Positions 22,054 through 34,797 of a stretch of DNA of 64,000 bases are shown piece by piece; the first letter of the stretch is position 1, and each line of letters starts with the position of its first letter. The stretch is taken from NCBI GenBank assembly GCA_019116585.1, contig DXBJ01000049.1, positions 1 to 64,000 of the forward strand, in the 5' to 3' direction. The notes under the pieces were generated by a model. That model saw only the letters and a list, made by a program, of their open reading frames with translations. It had not been told where the DNA came from and did not search any database. The position numbers were made by a program, and so were the translations under genes. Source of the DNA: Candidatus Faecalibacterium gallistercoris. GTDB taxonomy: Bacteria; Bacillota; Clostridia; Oscillospirales; Ruminococcaceae.

Positions 22054-24669
22054 ATGGCGGACTTGTCGCCCATGATGAAACAATACCTGGAGATCAAACA
22101 ACAGCACAAGGATGAGATCCTCTTTTACCGCATCGGCGATTTTTACGAGATGTTCTACGACGACGCCATTACGGCCTCCCGTGAACTGGACCTGACCCTG
22201 ACCGGCAAGCAGTGCGGCCAGAAAGAGCGGGCGCCCATGTGCGGCGTGCCGTTCCACAGCTACGAGACCTACATGGCCCGGCTGATCGCCAAGGGGTACA
22301 AGGTGGCCATCTGCGAGCAGACCGAGGACCCCGCCCTGGCCAAGGGGCTGGTCAAGCGGGAGATCGTCCGTGTGGTCACCCCCGGCACCGTCATCGAGAG
22401 CAGCATGCTCCAGGACGACCGCAACAACTACATCGCCAGCCTCTACCTGAAAGGGGAAGAGGCCGGGGTCTGCTTTGCCGATGTCTCCACCGGCACGGCC
22501 CATGTCACCGAATTGAAAAACCCCAAGATCGGCCTGGCCGTCATCGCCGAGCTGTGCCGTTACCGCCCCAGCGAGGTGCTGTTCAACACCGGCACCCTGG
22601 CCTGCCGGGAGGTGACCAACTACATCAAAAAGCACATGAACTGCGCCGTGGAGCTGATGGAGGACGAGCGGTACGCCCCCGGCCTGATCGACACCACCCT
22701 GGCGGGGCAGTTCGGACGCGACTGGGCCCGCTCCACCGAGATCGGCGCCGAGGGGCTGGTCCGCTATGCGATGGGGGGCCTGCTGCAATACCTCCACGAC
22801 ACCCAGATCAAGGGGGTCAGCCGCCTCAAAACGGTCATCCGCTACACCGAGGCCCAGTATATGCACCTGTCTGCCGTCACCCGGTCCAACCTGGAGCTGA
22901 CCGAGACCATGCGCGGGCGGGAAAAGCGGGGCACCCTGCTCTGGGTGCTGGACAAGACCTCCACCGCCATGGGCAAGCGGCTGCTGCGCAGCTGGCTGGA
23001 ACAGCCCCTGGTATCCAGCGAGATCATCAACCACCGCCTCAACGCGGTGGAATGCCTGGTCCATCAGACCGTCGCCCGGGGCGAGCTGTCCGAGACCCTG
23101 CGCTACATCACCGACATCGAGCGGCTGATGACCCGCACCGTCTACGGCTCGGCCACCCCCAAGGAGATCTACACCATGGCCCAGACCTTCGACCGGCTGC
23201 CCGAGCTCAAGCAGCTGGCGGAGGGCTGCGGCTGCGCCGAGCTGTCTGAGCTGGCCGCCGGCATCGACCCCATGGAGGACCTCAAGGCCAAGATCTTCGC
23301 CGCCGTGGACCCCGAGGCCCCCTCGACCCTGAAGGACGGCGGCGTCATCGCCGCAGGGTACAACAGCGAGGTGGACGAGCTGCGCTCCATCCGGGAAAAT
23401 ACCAAGGGGGTCCTGGCCCAGCTGGAGGCCCGCCTGCGGGAGGAGACCGGCATCCCCAAGCTGCGGATCGGCTTCAACCATGTGTTCGGGTATTTCATCG
23501 AGGTCAGCAACAGCTACAAGAGCATGGTGCCCGACAATTACACCCGCAAACAGACCCTGAGCACCGGCGAGCGGTACATCACCCCGGAGCTGAAAACCCT
23601 GGAAAATAAGATCCTGGGCGCCCACGAGCGCTTGATCAGCCTGGAACACCGGCTGTTTGCCGACCTGCTGGACCAGATCGGCCAGGAGCTGGACCGCATC
23701 CAGCGCTCGGCCCGGGCGGTGGCCCAGCTGGACGTGCTGGTCTCCCTGGCCATTGTGGCGGCGGACAACAACTACTGCCGCCCGGTGGTGGACGACAGCG
23801 ACCAGCTGGTCATCCGGGAGGGCCGCCACCCGGTGGTGGAGCAGGTGCTCAAGGGCAGCCTCTTTGTCCCCAACGACACCGTGCTGGACTGCGGCGAGAA
23901 CCGCTGCCTCATCATCACCGGCCCCAACATGGCGGGCAAATCCACCTATATGCGGCAGAACGCCCTCATCGCCCTGATGGCCCAGATCGGCTCCTTCGTG
24001 CCGGCCAAAGAGTGCCATGTGGGCATCGTGGACGCGGTGTTCACCCGGGTGGGCGCCTCCGACGATCTGGCCGCCGGCCAGTCCACCTTCATGGTGGAGA
24101 TGACCGAGGTGTCCGAGATCCTCAAAAATGCCACCCGGCGCAGCCTGGTGATCCTGGATGAGATCGGCCGGGGCACCTCCACCTTTGACGGGATGAGCAT
24201 TGCCCGCGCGGTGGTGGAGCACATCGCCAACCCCCAAAACGGCCTGGGCTGCAAGACCCTGTTCGCCACCCATTACCACGAGCTGACCGATCTGGAAGGG
24301 GAGGTCGAGGGGGTCAAAAACTACAACATCGCGGTCAAAAAGAGGGGCGAGGACATCACTTTCCTGCGCCGGATCGTCCGCGGCCCGGCCGACGACAGCT
24401 ACGGCATCGAGGTGGCCAAGCTGGCCGGCCTGCCCGGCAGCGTGACCCGGCGGGCCCACGAGGTGCTGCGCAAGCTGGAAGCCTCCGCCCCCAAAAACAA
24501 CGTAGAACAGATGGACTTCGGCACCCTGGCCGATTATCAGTCGCCTGCCGCCCCCAGCGAGATGGTGGAAAAACTGGAAGCGCTGGACCTGGAGACCCTG
24601 ACCCCCATCGAGGCGCTCAATTTCCTCTACGAGCTGAAAAAGACCCTGAAGGGGAGCATCACCGGCTGA
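22054..24669 (+). CDS. mutS: DNA mismatch repair protein MutS
   Basis: Recognises mismatches and recruits MutL. The 871 residues show the N-terminal mismatch-binding FYRIGDFYEMFYDDA (with the F-x-E motif), the core and clamp domains, Walker A GPNMAGKST (about 625-633), the TFMVEMTEVSEIL signature, Walker B LVILDEIGRGTSTFDG and a C-terminal helix-turn-helix. It is full length for the family. mutL follows after 30 nt. Confidence 0.97.
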   Translation: MADLSPMMKQYLEIKQQHKDEILFYRIGDFYEMFYDDAITASRELDLTLTGKQCGQKERAPMCGVPFHSYETYMARLIAKGYKVAICEQTEDPALAKGLVKREIVRVVTPGTVIESSMLQDDRNNYIASLYLKGEEAGVCFADVSTGTAHVTELKNPKIGLAVIAELCRYRPSEVLFNTGTLACREVTNYIKKHMNCAVELMEDERYAPGLIDTTLAGQFGRDWARSTEIGAEGLVRYAMGGLLQYLHDTQIKGVSRLKTVIRYTEAQYMHLSAVTRSNLELTETMRGREKRGTLLWVLDKTSTAMGKRLLRSWLEQPLVSSEIINHRLNAVECLVHQTVARGELSETLRYITDIERLMTRTVYGSATPKEIYTMAQTFDRLPELKQLAEGCGCAELSELAAGIDPMEDLKAKIFAAVDPEAPSTLKDGGVIAAGYNSEVDELRSIRENTKGVLAQLEARLREETGIPKLRIGFNHVFGYFIEVSNSYKSMVPDNYTRKQTLSTGERYITPELKTLENKILGAHERLISLEHRLFADLLDQIGQELDRIQRSARAVAQLDVLVSLAIVAADNNYCRPVVDDSDQLVIREGRHPVVEQVLKGSLFVPNDTVLDCGENRCLIITGPNMAGKSTYMRQNALIALMAQIGSFVPAKECHVGIVDAVFTRVGASDDLAAGQSTFMVEMTEVSEILKNATRRSLVILDEIGRGTSTFDGMSIARAVVEHIANPQNGLGCKTLFATHYHELTDLEGEVEGVKNYNIAVKKRGEDITFLRRIVRGPADDSYGIEVAKLAGLPGSVTRRAHEVLRKLEASAPKNNVEQMDFGTLADYQSPAAPSEMVEKLEALDLETLTPIEALNFLYELKKTLKGSITG

Positions 24670-24699
24670 CCCTGTTGATTTTTGAAAGGAGGGCCCTGC

Positions 24700-26763
24700 A
24701 TGGCCATCATCCGTGTACTGGACAAACATACCGCCGAGCTGATCGCGGCGGGGGAAGTGGTGGAGCGGCCTGCCTCCGTGGCCAAGGAGCTGATGGAAAA
24801 CTCCATCGACGCCGGCGCGACCCAGATCACCGTCTCCATCGAGTCGGGGGGCGTCAAGCTGATCGAGGTCAGCGACAACGGCAGCGGCATCGAGCCGGAA
24901 TATATCTCCACCGCCTTCATCCGCCACGCCACCAGCAAGATCACGGACGAGACGGACCTGAACTCCATCCACACCCTGGGGTTCCGGGGGGAGGCGCTGG
25001 CCTCTATCGCCAGCGTGGCCCGGGTGGAGCTGCTGACCCGCACCGAGGCAAGCGAGTTCGCCACCCTCTACCGCAACGAGGGCGGGGAGGAATATCCCTC
25101 CGAGCCCGCCGCCCGCGCCGTGGGCACCACCATCCGGGTGCGGGACCTCTTTTTCAACACCCCCGCCCGGATGAAGTTCCTCAAGCGGGACGCCACCGAG
25201 GGCACCTATGTGGCGGAGATGGTGGGCCGGCTGGCCCTCAGCCACCCCGAGGTCAGCTTCAAGTTCATCCGGGAGGGCAAGGTCCAATACGTCACCCCCG
25301 GGGACGGGCAGCTGCGCAGCGCGGCCTATTCGGTGCTGGGCCGGGAGTTCAGCCGCGACCTGATCAAGGTGGACAGCACCAGCGGCCCCCACCGCCTGTG
25401 GGGCCTCATCACCCCGCCCAAAAGCTGCCGGGCAAGCCGCAGCATGGAATTTTTCTACATCAACGGGCGGTACGTCTACAACCGCACCATGATGGCCGGG
25501 ATGGAGATGGCCTTTAAGAGCACTGCCATGCAGGGCAAGTTCCCGGGAGGCATCCTGATGATGGAGCTGCCCCCTGAACTGGTGGACGTCAACGTCCATC
25601 CGGCCAAGACCGAAGTCCGTTTTGCCCGGGAGAACGACGCCTTTGATGCGGTCTATCACGCGGTCAAGCTGGCCCTGGCCACCCCAGGCACCGGGGAGCG
25701 GTCCTTCGCCTTCCAAAAGAGTGGGCCGGCCGTCACCGAGCCCTTTGCGGCGGTGGATTCTGCCACCGGCGAAGAGATCCAGAAAAAAGACGAATACAAG
25801 ACGAAAAATGATGTAAAGCAAACGAACTTTACAGGACTTTCGGCGGTGATCCCGGGCCAGTCGGAGCCGGGCGTCCTGCCCAGGGCTGCCCGGCCGGCGC
25901 AAGCAGCGGGACTTGACAGCCCCGCCCGGCCCTCCGGCTGGGGCGCGCCCCTGCGGGACAGCCTTGCTCTGCACAGCACGCCCGCCGAAAAGCCCCGCCC
26001 CTCCTTCCGCCCGGCCGGGCAGGAGTCCCAGCTGGACATCAGCCTGGAGGAGGAAACCGCCGCCGAAGAAGATGCGGAGGCATTGCCGGCGGAAAAGCCC
26101 GCCTCGCCGGCGCCCGCTGCCGAAGAGACGGAAACCGCGGATGCATCTTTTGTCCAGCCCGAGCAGACCGTCCTGCCCGGCGCGGACGGCCCCGTCCCCC
26201 TGGAATATGTGGGGGAAGCCTTCCACACCTACATCATCGCCCAGCGGGGGGACGAGCTGTGCCTCATCGACAAGCACGCCGCCCACGAGCGGCAGCTTTA
26301 TGAGAAGCTGGCCGCCGGCTACGGCCAGGTGCCCAGCCAGCTGCTGCTCTCGCCGCTGGTCATATCCCTGTCGGCGGAGGAAAAGCAGGCCGTGATGGAC
26401 AACCTGGCCCTGCTGGAACACGCGGGTATCGAGACGGGGGACTTCGGGGGCAACACCATCCTGCTGCGGGCGGTCCCCTGCGACGTGGAGCAGGACGATC
26501 TGGAGGACATGATGGTGGAGATCGCGGCCAAGCTCGCCCGGGGCAGCCGCGACGCCCTGAGCGAAAGGACCGAGTGGGTGCTCCACTCCATCGCCTGCCG
26601 CGCGGCGGTCAAGGCGGGGGACCGGGCATCGCCCCAGGAGCTGATGGCCCTGGCCGAAAAGATCCTGTCCGGCGAGGTGCCGCCCTTTTGCCCCCACGGC
26701 CGCCCCTGCGTCCTCAAGCTGACTCGAAAGGAGCTGGAAAAGCAGTTTGGCAGAATCGAATGA
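24700..26763 (+). CDS. mutL: DNA mismatch repair protein MutL
   Basis: GHKL ATPase that links MutS to strand incision. The 687 residues have the N-terminal motifs GEVVERPASVAKELMENSIDAG, DNGSGI and TLGFRGEAL, an acidic proline/alanine-rich linker (about residues 355-480), and a C-terminal endonuclease-type domain with DKHAAHERQLYEK and CPHGRP. The endonuclease signature fits organisms without MutH. The ATG at 24700 follows AAAGGAGG; a longer TTG reading adds six non-conserved residues. It overlaps miaA by 17 nt. Confidence 0.95.
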   Translation: MAIIRVLDKHTAELIAAGEVVERPASVAKELMENSIDAGATQITVSIESGGVKLIEVSDNGSGIEPEYISTAFIRHATSKITDETDLNSIHTLGFRGEALASIASVARVELLTRTEASEFATLYRNEGGEEYPSEPAARAVGTTIRVRDLFFNTPARMKFLKRDATEGTYVAEMVGRLALSHPEVSFKFIREGKVQYVTPGDGQLRSAAYSVLGREFSRDLIKVDSTSGPHRLWGLITPPKSCRASRSMEFFYINGRYVYNRTMMAGMEMAFKSTAMQGKFPGGILMMELPPELVDVNVHPAKTEVRFARENDAFDAVYHAVKLALATPGTGERSFAFQKSGPAVTEPFAAVDSATGEEIQKKDEYKTKNDVKQTNFTGLSAVIPGQSEPGVLPRAARPAQAAGLDSPARPSGWGAPLRDSLALHSTPAEKPRPSFRPAGQESQLDISLEEETAAEEDAEALPAEKPASPAPAAEETETADASFVQPEQTVLPGADGPVPLEYVGEAFHTYIIAQRGDELCLIDKHAAHERQLYEKLAAGYGQVPSQLLLSPLVISLSAEEKQAVMDNLALLEHAGIETGDFGGNTILLRAVPCDVEQDDLEDMMVEIAAKLARGSRDALSERTEWVLHSIACRAAVKAGDRASPQELMALAEKILSGEVPPFCPHGRPCVLKLTRKELEKQFGRIE

Positions 26764-27694
26764 CAAGCAGCCGGTGCTGGCGGTGGTGGGGCCTACCGCC
26801 ACCGGCAAGACAGCCCTGGGGGTGGAGCTGGCCCTCCGCCTGGGGGGCGAGATCATCAGCGCCGACTCGATGCAGATCTACCGGGGGCTGGACATCGGCA
26901 CGGCCAAGGTCACCCCGGAGGAGACCCGCGGGGTGCCGCACCACTGCGTGGACATCCTGCCGCCCGAAGCGCCGTTCAGCGTAGCCGATTTCACGGCGCT
27001 GGCCGGCCGTCTGGTGGAGGAGATCGGGGCCCGGGGGCGCCTGCCCATCCTGGTGGGGGGCACCGGGCTGTATGTCCAGAGCTTCCTCAACGGGGTGCGC
27101 TTTGCCGAAGAAAAGGCCCCCGAGGGCCTGCGGGATCAGCTGACGGCCGAACTGGCGGCCCGCGGCCCCGACGCCCTCTACGCCGAGCTCCAGGCGGTCG
27201 ACCCCGAGGCGGCGGCGGCCATCCACCCCCACAACCATGTGCGGGTGCTCCGGGCGCTGGAACATTACCGGGCCACCGGACGCCGCCTCAGCGAACAGAA
27301 GGCGGCGTCCCTGCCGCCGGAGCGGCCCTACCGCGCGCTGGTGCTGGGGCTGGATTTCCCCCAGCGGGACGTCCTCTACCGCCGCATCGACGCCCGGGTG
27401 GACCGGATGATGGAGCAGGGCCTGCTGGAGGAGGCCCGGCTGGTCTGGGCCCGCCGCCAGAGCTGCCCCACCGCCGCCCAGGCCATCGGGTACAAGGAGT
27501 TTTTCCCCTTCTTTGCAGGGGAGGACGCCCTGGAACACTGCGTCAGCCAGCTCAAGCAGGCGTCCCGCCGGTACGCCAAACGGCAGCTGACCTGGTTCCG
27601 CCATATGGACGGGGTGGTCTGGCTGGAAGCCGGCAGCCCCGGCCTCGCCGGGCAGGCCCTGCGCCTGGCCCAAACATTTCTGCACGAGGGGTGA
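26747..27694 (+). CDS. miaA: tRNA dimethylallyltransferase
   Basis: Adds the dimethylallyl group to N6 of A37 in tRNAs, the step before MiaB. The 315 residues have the P-loop VVGPTATGKTAL, ISADSMQIYRGLDIGTAK and TCPTAAQAIGYKEF-like family motifs. The start seems to be the TTG at 26747 (AESNDKQPV), lying inside mutL; no in-frame ATG precedes the P-loop. The overlap implies coupled translation with mutL. Confidence 0.93.
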   Translation: MAESNDKQPVLAVVGPTATGKTALGVELALRLGGEIISADSMQIYRGLDIGTAKVTPEETRGVPHHCVDILPPEAPFSVADFTALAGRLVEEIGARGRLPILVGGTGLYVQSFLNGVRFAEEKAPEGLRDQLTAELAARGPDALYAELQAVDPEAAAAIHPHNHVRVLRALEHYRATGRRLSEQKAASLPPERPYRALVLGLDFPQRDVLYRRIDARVDRMMEQGLLEEARLVWARRQSCPTAAQAIGYKEFFPFFAGEDALEHCVSQLKQASRRYAKRQLTWFRHMDGVVWLEAGSPGLAGQALRLAQTFLHEG

Positions 27695-27700
27695 TACCGG

Positions 27701-29068
27701 ATGCGAAAGGATATGCACAACCCTGAAAATCCTGACACCGCCCGCCCCGGCTGGCGGACCATCCTGGGGGGGACGGTGGTCCTGCTCCTGCTGGTCATCC
27801 TGGGCTATGTGGGCTACCAGATCCTCCATCTGCTCAACCCGCCCAACACCTACGAGACGGTCCTCACCGCCACGGTGGAGGACAAGGTGGAAGCGGAGGG
27901 GGTGGTCCTCTTTCAGGAGACCCTCATCCCCGGCAGCGGGGACCTGGGCTATCTGGCGGAGGACGGGGCCCGGGTCTCGGCGGGGACGGTGGTGGCCGAA
28001 GTCTACACCAGCAGCGGCCAGAGCGCCCTGCGGGCCGCCCTCGACAGCCTGAACGAACAGATCGGGCTGCTGCAGCGGGCGGAGAACGTCTCCACCACCC
28101 AGGTGGACACCATGATCCAGGAGCGCACCACCGCCCTCTACGACCTGCTGGACGCGGTGGACCGGGGCGACCCCGCCGCCCTGGACGCCGGCCGGGAGGA
28201 CTACCTCCTGGCCCAGAACAAGATCCTGGTGGTGACGGGGGAGGACGCGGGCTTTGCCTCCCGGATCGCGGCCCTGCAGGCCGAGGCGGCCCAGCTGCAA
28301 AGCCAGCTGGGGGCGCCGGCCCAGATCGCCGCCCCCCTCACCGGCTATTTTGTCTGCAGCGCCAGCACCCGGCAGCTGACCCAGCCGGCCGGCGACATCC
28401 TGGCCATGGACGCCGCATCCCTCAAGGCCGCCCTGGACGCAGGGCTGGACGCCCCCCTCACCGGCTGCGCCGGCAAGATGGTCTCGGGCTTCAGCTGGAG
28501 CTACTGCGGCGTCTGCACGGCGGAGGAGGGCCAAAAGCTGCTGCAGGCCGACGGCACCCCCCTGGACCGGGAGGTGCAGATCCGCTTCCCCGGCCAGACC
28601 GACCAGGCCCTGCCCGCGCAGCTCACCGAAGTGACCATCGACGAGGGGGCGGGCCTGGCCCGCTTCGTCCTCACCTGCGATTCGGTCACCGGAGAAGTGC
28701 TGCGCCTGGGCCAGGCCGAAGCCGAGGTCATCGTCAGCAGGACCACCGGCCTGCGGGTGCCCGCCGCCGCGGTCCACTATGTATTGGAGACCCCGGAGGC
28801 TTCTTCCGGGGAGGCTGCCTCTTCCGGCACAGTGGAGGGCAGCGCCGCCGCAGGGGAGAACTACGTCCCCGGCGTCTACGTCAAATTCGGCAACCTGGCC
28901 CACTTCTGCCGCATCGACCCGGTGGACAGCGACCACCCCCTGGTCACCGACGGCGCCTACATCATCGTCCCGCCCAAGGGCACCGACGGCTCGGTCAGCG
29001 AGGTGCGCCTGTACGACCAGGTCATCGTGGAAGGACAAAATCTCTACGACGGCAAACTTTTATCCTAG
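27701..29068 (+). CDS. HlyD-like membrane-anchored periplasmic adaptor protein
   Basis: A 455-residue protein with one N-terminal membrane segment (about residues 20-42) and a large extracytoplasmic part. It has a barrel-sandwich-like region (VEAEGVVLFQET, AGTVVAEVY), an alpha-helical stretch and beta domains as in HlyD/RND adaptor proteins. No transporter partner is adjacent. Similar genes commonly sit just before sepF in Clostridia, so a role at the envelope or septum is possible (inference). A poorly conserved Ser/Gly segment lies at about 365-390. Confidence 0.65.
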   Translation: MRKDMHNPENPDTARPGWRTILGGTVVLLLLVILGYVGYQILHLLNPPNTYETVLTATVEDKVEAEGVVLFQETLIPGSGDLGYLAEDGARVSAGTVVAEVYTSSGQSALRAALDSLNEQIGLLQRAENVSTTQVDTMIQERTTALYDLLDAVDRGDPAALDAGREDYLLAQNKILVVTGEDAGFASRIAALQAEAAQLQSQLGAPAQIAAPLTGYFVCSASTRQLTQPAGDILAMDAASLKAALDAGLDAPLTGCAGKMVSGFSWSYCGVCTAEEGQKLLQADGTPLDREVQIRFPGQTDQALPAQLTEVTIDEGAGLARFVLTCDSVTGEVLRLGQAEAEVIVSRTTGLRVPAAAVHYVLETPEASSGEAASSGTVEGSAAAGENYVPGVYVKFGNLAHFCRIDPVDSDHPLVTDGAYIIVPPKGTDGSVSEVRLYDQVIVEGQNLYDGKLLS

Positions 29069-29073
29069 CTCTT

Positions 29074-29102
29074 ATTGACATCCGGCCTAAAAAAACAGAT
29101 AA
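29074..29102 (+). promoter_or_regulatory. SigA promoter for sepF-ylmH-divIVA
   Basis: TTGACA, 17 bp, GATAAT, just after the stop of the HlyD-like gene. Confidence 0.7.
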
Positions 29103-29200
29103 TATAGAGAGCTATTCTTTTCTGCCGCCCGGCTGCACGGGGCGGGCGGCAGCTTTTATGGCAAAATGGCATCTGCTTGCAGATGAAAGGAGCGGTATCG

Positions 29201-29662
29201 ATGTCTTTCATGCAAAATATTAAAAAGGGACTTTTCGGCGAGGATGACGGCTACGACGATCAGTACATCGACGACGGGCCCCAGATGGTGAACAACAACA
29301 GCGGCTTCGGCAGCGCGGACTCGTACGACGAGGAAGGCGGCGACAGCGGCAAAAGCGGCAACCGCGTGGTCAACATCAACGCCACCACCCAGCTCAAGGT
29401 GGTCCTGGTCAAGCCCGAGCGGTTCGAGGACGCCAGCACCATCGCCGACCATCTGAACAACAAGCGCACCGTGGTGCTCAACCTGGAGTCTACCAACAAA
29501 GAAGTCTCCCGCCGTCTGGTGGATTTCCTGTCCGGGGTGGCCTACGCCAACAACGGCCAGATCAAGCGGGTGGCCAACAGCACCTTTATCATCACCCCGT
29601 ACAACGTGGACATCATGGGCGACCTGCTGGACGAGCTGGAGAACAATGGCGCGTTCTATTGA
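29201..29662 (+). CDS. sepF: Cell division protein SepF
   Basis: Membrane-associated protein that bundles FtsZ filaments at the division site. The 153 residues have an N-terminal amphipathic start (MSFMQNIKKGLFG), an acidic disordered linker to about residue 65 and the SepF core (KVVLVKPERFEDASTIADHL, KRTVVLNLES, RRLVDFLSGVAYA). The ATG at 29201 follows AAAGGAG. It overlaps ylmH by 17 nt. Confidence 0.95.
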   Translation: MSFMQNIKKGLFGEDDGYDDQYIDDGPQMVNNNSGFGSADSYDEEGGDSGKSGNRVVNINATTQLKVVLVKPERFEDASTIADHLNNKRTVVLNLESTNKEVSRRLVDFLSGVAYANNGQIKRVANSTFIITPYNVDIMGDLLDELENNGAFY

Positions 29663-30476
29663 GGACGGCGCCGAGGCCCAGCGCCCGGCGCGGGGCTATA
29701 TCCCGCCCCAGAACGATAAAGAACGGTTTCTGATGCGCCACATCGAGGATCTGGCCCGCACCGCCCAGGCCCGGGGCATCCCGCGGTATTCTTCCTTTCT
29801 CAGCGACCGGGAGCAGGCCCTGGCGCAGGCGGCCCTGTCCAAGGCGGGGTGCAGCTGCTGGCGCCTGGAGGGCGGCTACCCTCAAGCGGAACGGAAGATC
29901 GCCGCCATCGAGCCGGAGGATGCCTGGACCGACAGCCCCCTGGCCTGCGTCCGGCTGGACTGCCGCGCCGCACCCGGCGCGGACCTGCCCGCCCACAGGG
30001 ACTATCTGGGCAGCCTGATGGGCCTTGCCCTCAAGCGGGAGGCCCTGGGGGACATCGTCCTGCCGGCGGACGCCCCCGGTACGGCCTATGTCTTTGCCCT
30101 GGAGCCGGCGGCCCGGCTGATCTGCGAGGAACTGGTCCAGGTGGGCCGCACCGCCGTCAGCTGCACCCCCCAGCCCCTGGAAGAGCTGCCCGGCCTTGCG
30201 CCGGAGCAGCGGGTGCTGCACACTGCGGCGGTGTCCTCCCTGCGGCTGGACGCCGTGCTTGCGGCGATGCTGCACTGCAGCCGCGGGGCGGCGGCGGCCC
30301 TCATCGAGGCGGGCCGGGTGGAGATCAACCACCTGCCCACCGAAAGCGTCCATGCCCCTGTCTACGAGGGGGATATTTTTACCATACGCGGCCGGGGCCG
30401 CTTTGCCCTGACCGCCCTGCCCGGCAAGACCAGAAAGGACCGCCAGATCATCGAGTTCTTTCAGTATCAATCGTAA
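29646..30476 (+). CDS. ylmH: S4-domain RNA-binding protein YlmH
   Basis: A 276-residue protein of the YlmH family encoded in the division cluster. The C-terminal S4 domain is seen at about residues 195-255 (SSLRLDAVLAAMLHCSRGAAAALIEAGRVEINH). The N-terminal part resembles YlmH with LGSLMGLALKREALGDIV. In Bacillus, YlmH can bind ribosomal complexes and rescue stalled peptidyl-tRNA. It starts inside sepF. Confidence 0.9.
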   Translation: MARSIEDGAEAQRPARGYIPPQNDKERFLMRHIEDLARTAQARGIPRYSSFLSDREQALAQAALSKAGCSCWRLEGGYPQAERKIAAIEPEDAWTDSPLACVRLDCRAAPGADLPAHRDYLGSLMGLALKREALGDIVLPADAPGTAYVFALEPAARLICEELVQVGRTAVSCTPQPLEELPGLAPEQRVLHTAAVSSLRLDAVLAAMLHCSRGAAAALIEAGRVEINHLPTESVHAPVYEGDIFTIRGRGRFALTALPGKTRKDRQIIEFFQYQS

Positions 30477-30501
30477 ATCACAATGACAGGAGGAAATCAG
30501 T

Positions 30502-31245
30502 ATGCTGACACCGCAGGACGTACACTCTGTCCAGTTTGAAAAGAGCTTCCGCGGCTACCGGATCGAGGACGTGGACCGCTTCCTGGACCGCGTGGAAGAG
30601 CAGCTCAAGGCCAGCGCCGGCGAGGTGGACCGGCTGCAGCAGCAGATCGAGCAGCTGCAGGGCGAAAATCAGCGCCTCTCCAAAGAGACGGAGGACTACC
30701 GCGCCGACGGCGAGATCATGAAGTCCGCCCTCATCAACGCCCAGCGCATTGGCGAAAACGTCATCCGCGAGGCCAACCAGAAGGCGGAGGAGATCATCCA
30801 CAAGGCCAACCTCCGCAGCGACGACATCATCCGGGACGCCAACGACCTGCTGCAGAAGGCCACCGACCGGGCAGACGAGATCGTCCGGGAGGCCAGCGAC
30901 CAGCGGATGCTGGAAGAGCGGGAGTATGAGCGGGTCCGCCTGGAGGTGACCCGGTTCAAGGCCGATGTGCTGAACCTGTACCGCAGCCATGTGGAGTCCC
31001 TCAGCCGCCTGCCCGAGTACGCCCCCGACGGGGCGGCCGAGCCGGTCCAGGCCGGGGAGGACGGCGCAGCTCTGGCCGGTGCGGAAGACGCCGGCGCCAA
31101 TGAGGCGGCCGGCGGCGCAGCCGAGCCCGCCGCCCAGGGCGAGGACTTCTGGAACAAGGACGAGGCGGAGCTGACCGCCCCCGACCAGAAACAGCCTGCG
31201 GAGGTGGATTATTCCGCCTTCCAGGGCGTCCAGTTCAGCAAGTGA
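30502..31245 (+). CDS. divIVA: DivIVA-family cell pole/septum protein
   Basis: Coiled-coil protein that senses curved membrane at poles and septa. The 247 residues show the DivIVA N-terminus (LTPQDVHSVQFEKSFRGYR, IEDVDRFLDRVE), a long coiled coil to about residue 160 and an acidic Ala/Gly-rich tail ending VDYSAFQGVQFSK. AGGAGG lies upstream of the ATG. It closes the sepF-ylmH-divIVA operon. Confidence 0.93.
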   Translation: MLTPQDVHSVQFEKSFRGYRIEDVDRFLDRVEEQLKASAGEVDRLQQQIEQLQGENQRLSKETEDYRADGEIMKSALINAQRIGENVIREANQKAEEIIHKANLRSDDIIRDANDLLQKATDRADEIVREASDQRMLEEREYERVRLEVTRFKADVLNLYRSHVESLSRLPEYAPDGAAEPVQAGEDGAALAGAEDAGANEAAGGAAEPAAQGEDFWNKDEAELTAPDQKQPAEVDYSAFQGVQFSK

Positions 31246-31258
31246 TCCTGTTGCATCC

Positions 31259-31318
31259 CGCGCGGCTTGCCGCGCGATGGGGCAGGGCAGGGGCCGCAGG
31301 CGCCTGCCCCTGCTTTTC
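31259..31318 (+). terminator. Tandem hairpins between divIVA and ileS, probable terminator
   Basis: CGCGCGGC-TT-GCCGCGCG (31259-31276) is followed by GGGGCAGG (31279-31286) paired with CCTGCCCC (31303-31310) and then TGCTTTTCT. The second hairpin with its T-run can act as a terminator. The gap is too short for a T-box, and none is seen. Confidence 0.5.
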
Positions 31319-31369
31319 TCTTCTGCCGGGACGGCCGGCAGAGCATCATTTTTGAGGAGTGTGGAACCA

Positions 31370-34162
<2,793 letters not shown>

Positions 34163-34203
34163 GCCCGGGCCCCGGAGGCCAAACCGAACGTTTCAAAATT
34201 GAA

Positions 34204-34239
34204 AACGGCGTTCCCTTTCTGCGGGGGACGCCGTTCTTT
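34204..34239 (+). terminator. Intrinsic terminator after ileS
   Basis: Stem AACGGCGTTCCC (34204-34215) with GGGGACGCCGTT (34224-34235), then CTTT. Confidence 0.7.
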
Positions 34240-34302
34240 GCAAAAACTGTCAGGGCAGGGGCCTGCGGGGCAGGCCCGGCCTTTTCACAGGAGTATTCGC
34301 CT

Positions 34303-34794
34303 ATGTTTGTGTTCCTGAATCTCATCGCCATTGCGGCGCTGGTGGGCATCGACCAGGCCATCAAGCTCTGGGCCGTCCAGAACCTGCAGCCGGTGGGCTC
34401 CATGCCGCTGATCCCCCATGTGGTGGAGCTGCACTTTACCTACAACGAGGGGATGGCGTTCAGCCTGCTGTGGGGCCGTCAGGAGATCCTGATCGCCGCC
34501 ACCAGCATCGGTATGCTGCTGATCGCCTGGTGGCTGTTCACCCACTGCCGCAACGACCAGCTGCAGCGCTGGGCTCTGGTGCTGGTGCTGGGGGGCGGCA
34601 TCGGCAACCTGATCGACCGCATCGCCGCGGGCAGGGTGGTGGACTACATCAACCTGCTGTTCATGAACTTTGCCGTGTTCAACTTTGCCGACATCTGCGT
34701 CTGCGTCGGGATGGGCCTGTGGGTCCTCTCGGTCATCCTGGAGGAGCGCCGCAACCCCGAGGGCAAGGCCGGCAAGGCGGAAGGGGACAAGTGA
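34303..34794 (+). CDS. lspA: Lipoprotein signal peptidase
   Basis: Aspartic membrane peptidase that cleaves prolipoproteins. The 163 residues have four membrane segments, the conserved YNEGMAFSLL, catalytic-aspartate motifs GGGIGNLIDRI and VFNFADICV. The ATG at 34303 has AGGAG upstream. It is followed after 3 nt by the pseudouridine synthase, the classic lspA-rluD order. Confidence 0.95.
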   Translation: MFVFLNLIAIAALVGIDQAIKLWAVQNLQPVGSMPLIPHVVELHFTYNEGMAFSLLWGRQEILIAATSIGMLLIAWWLFTHCRNDQLQRWALVLVLGGGIGNLIDRIAAGRVVDYINLLFMNFAVFNFADICVCVGMGLWVLSVILEERRNPEGKAGKAEGDK

Positions 34795-34797
34795 CCC

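Noticed and set aside
22018..26856. A 1,612-codon open frame on the minus strand across mutS-mutL
   Set aside because: It is antisense to two well-supported genes, has no recognisable domains and a skewed composition. GC-rich DNA lacks stops by chance on the opposite strand.
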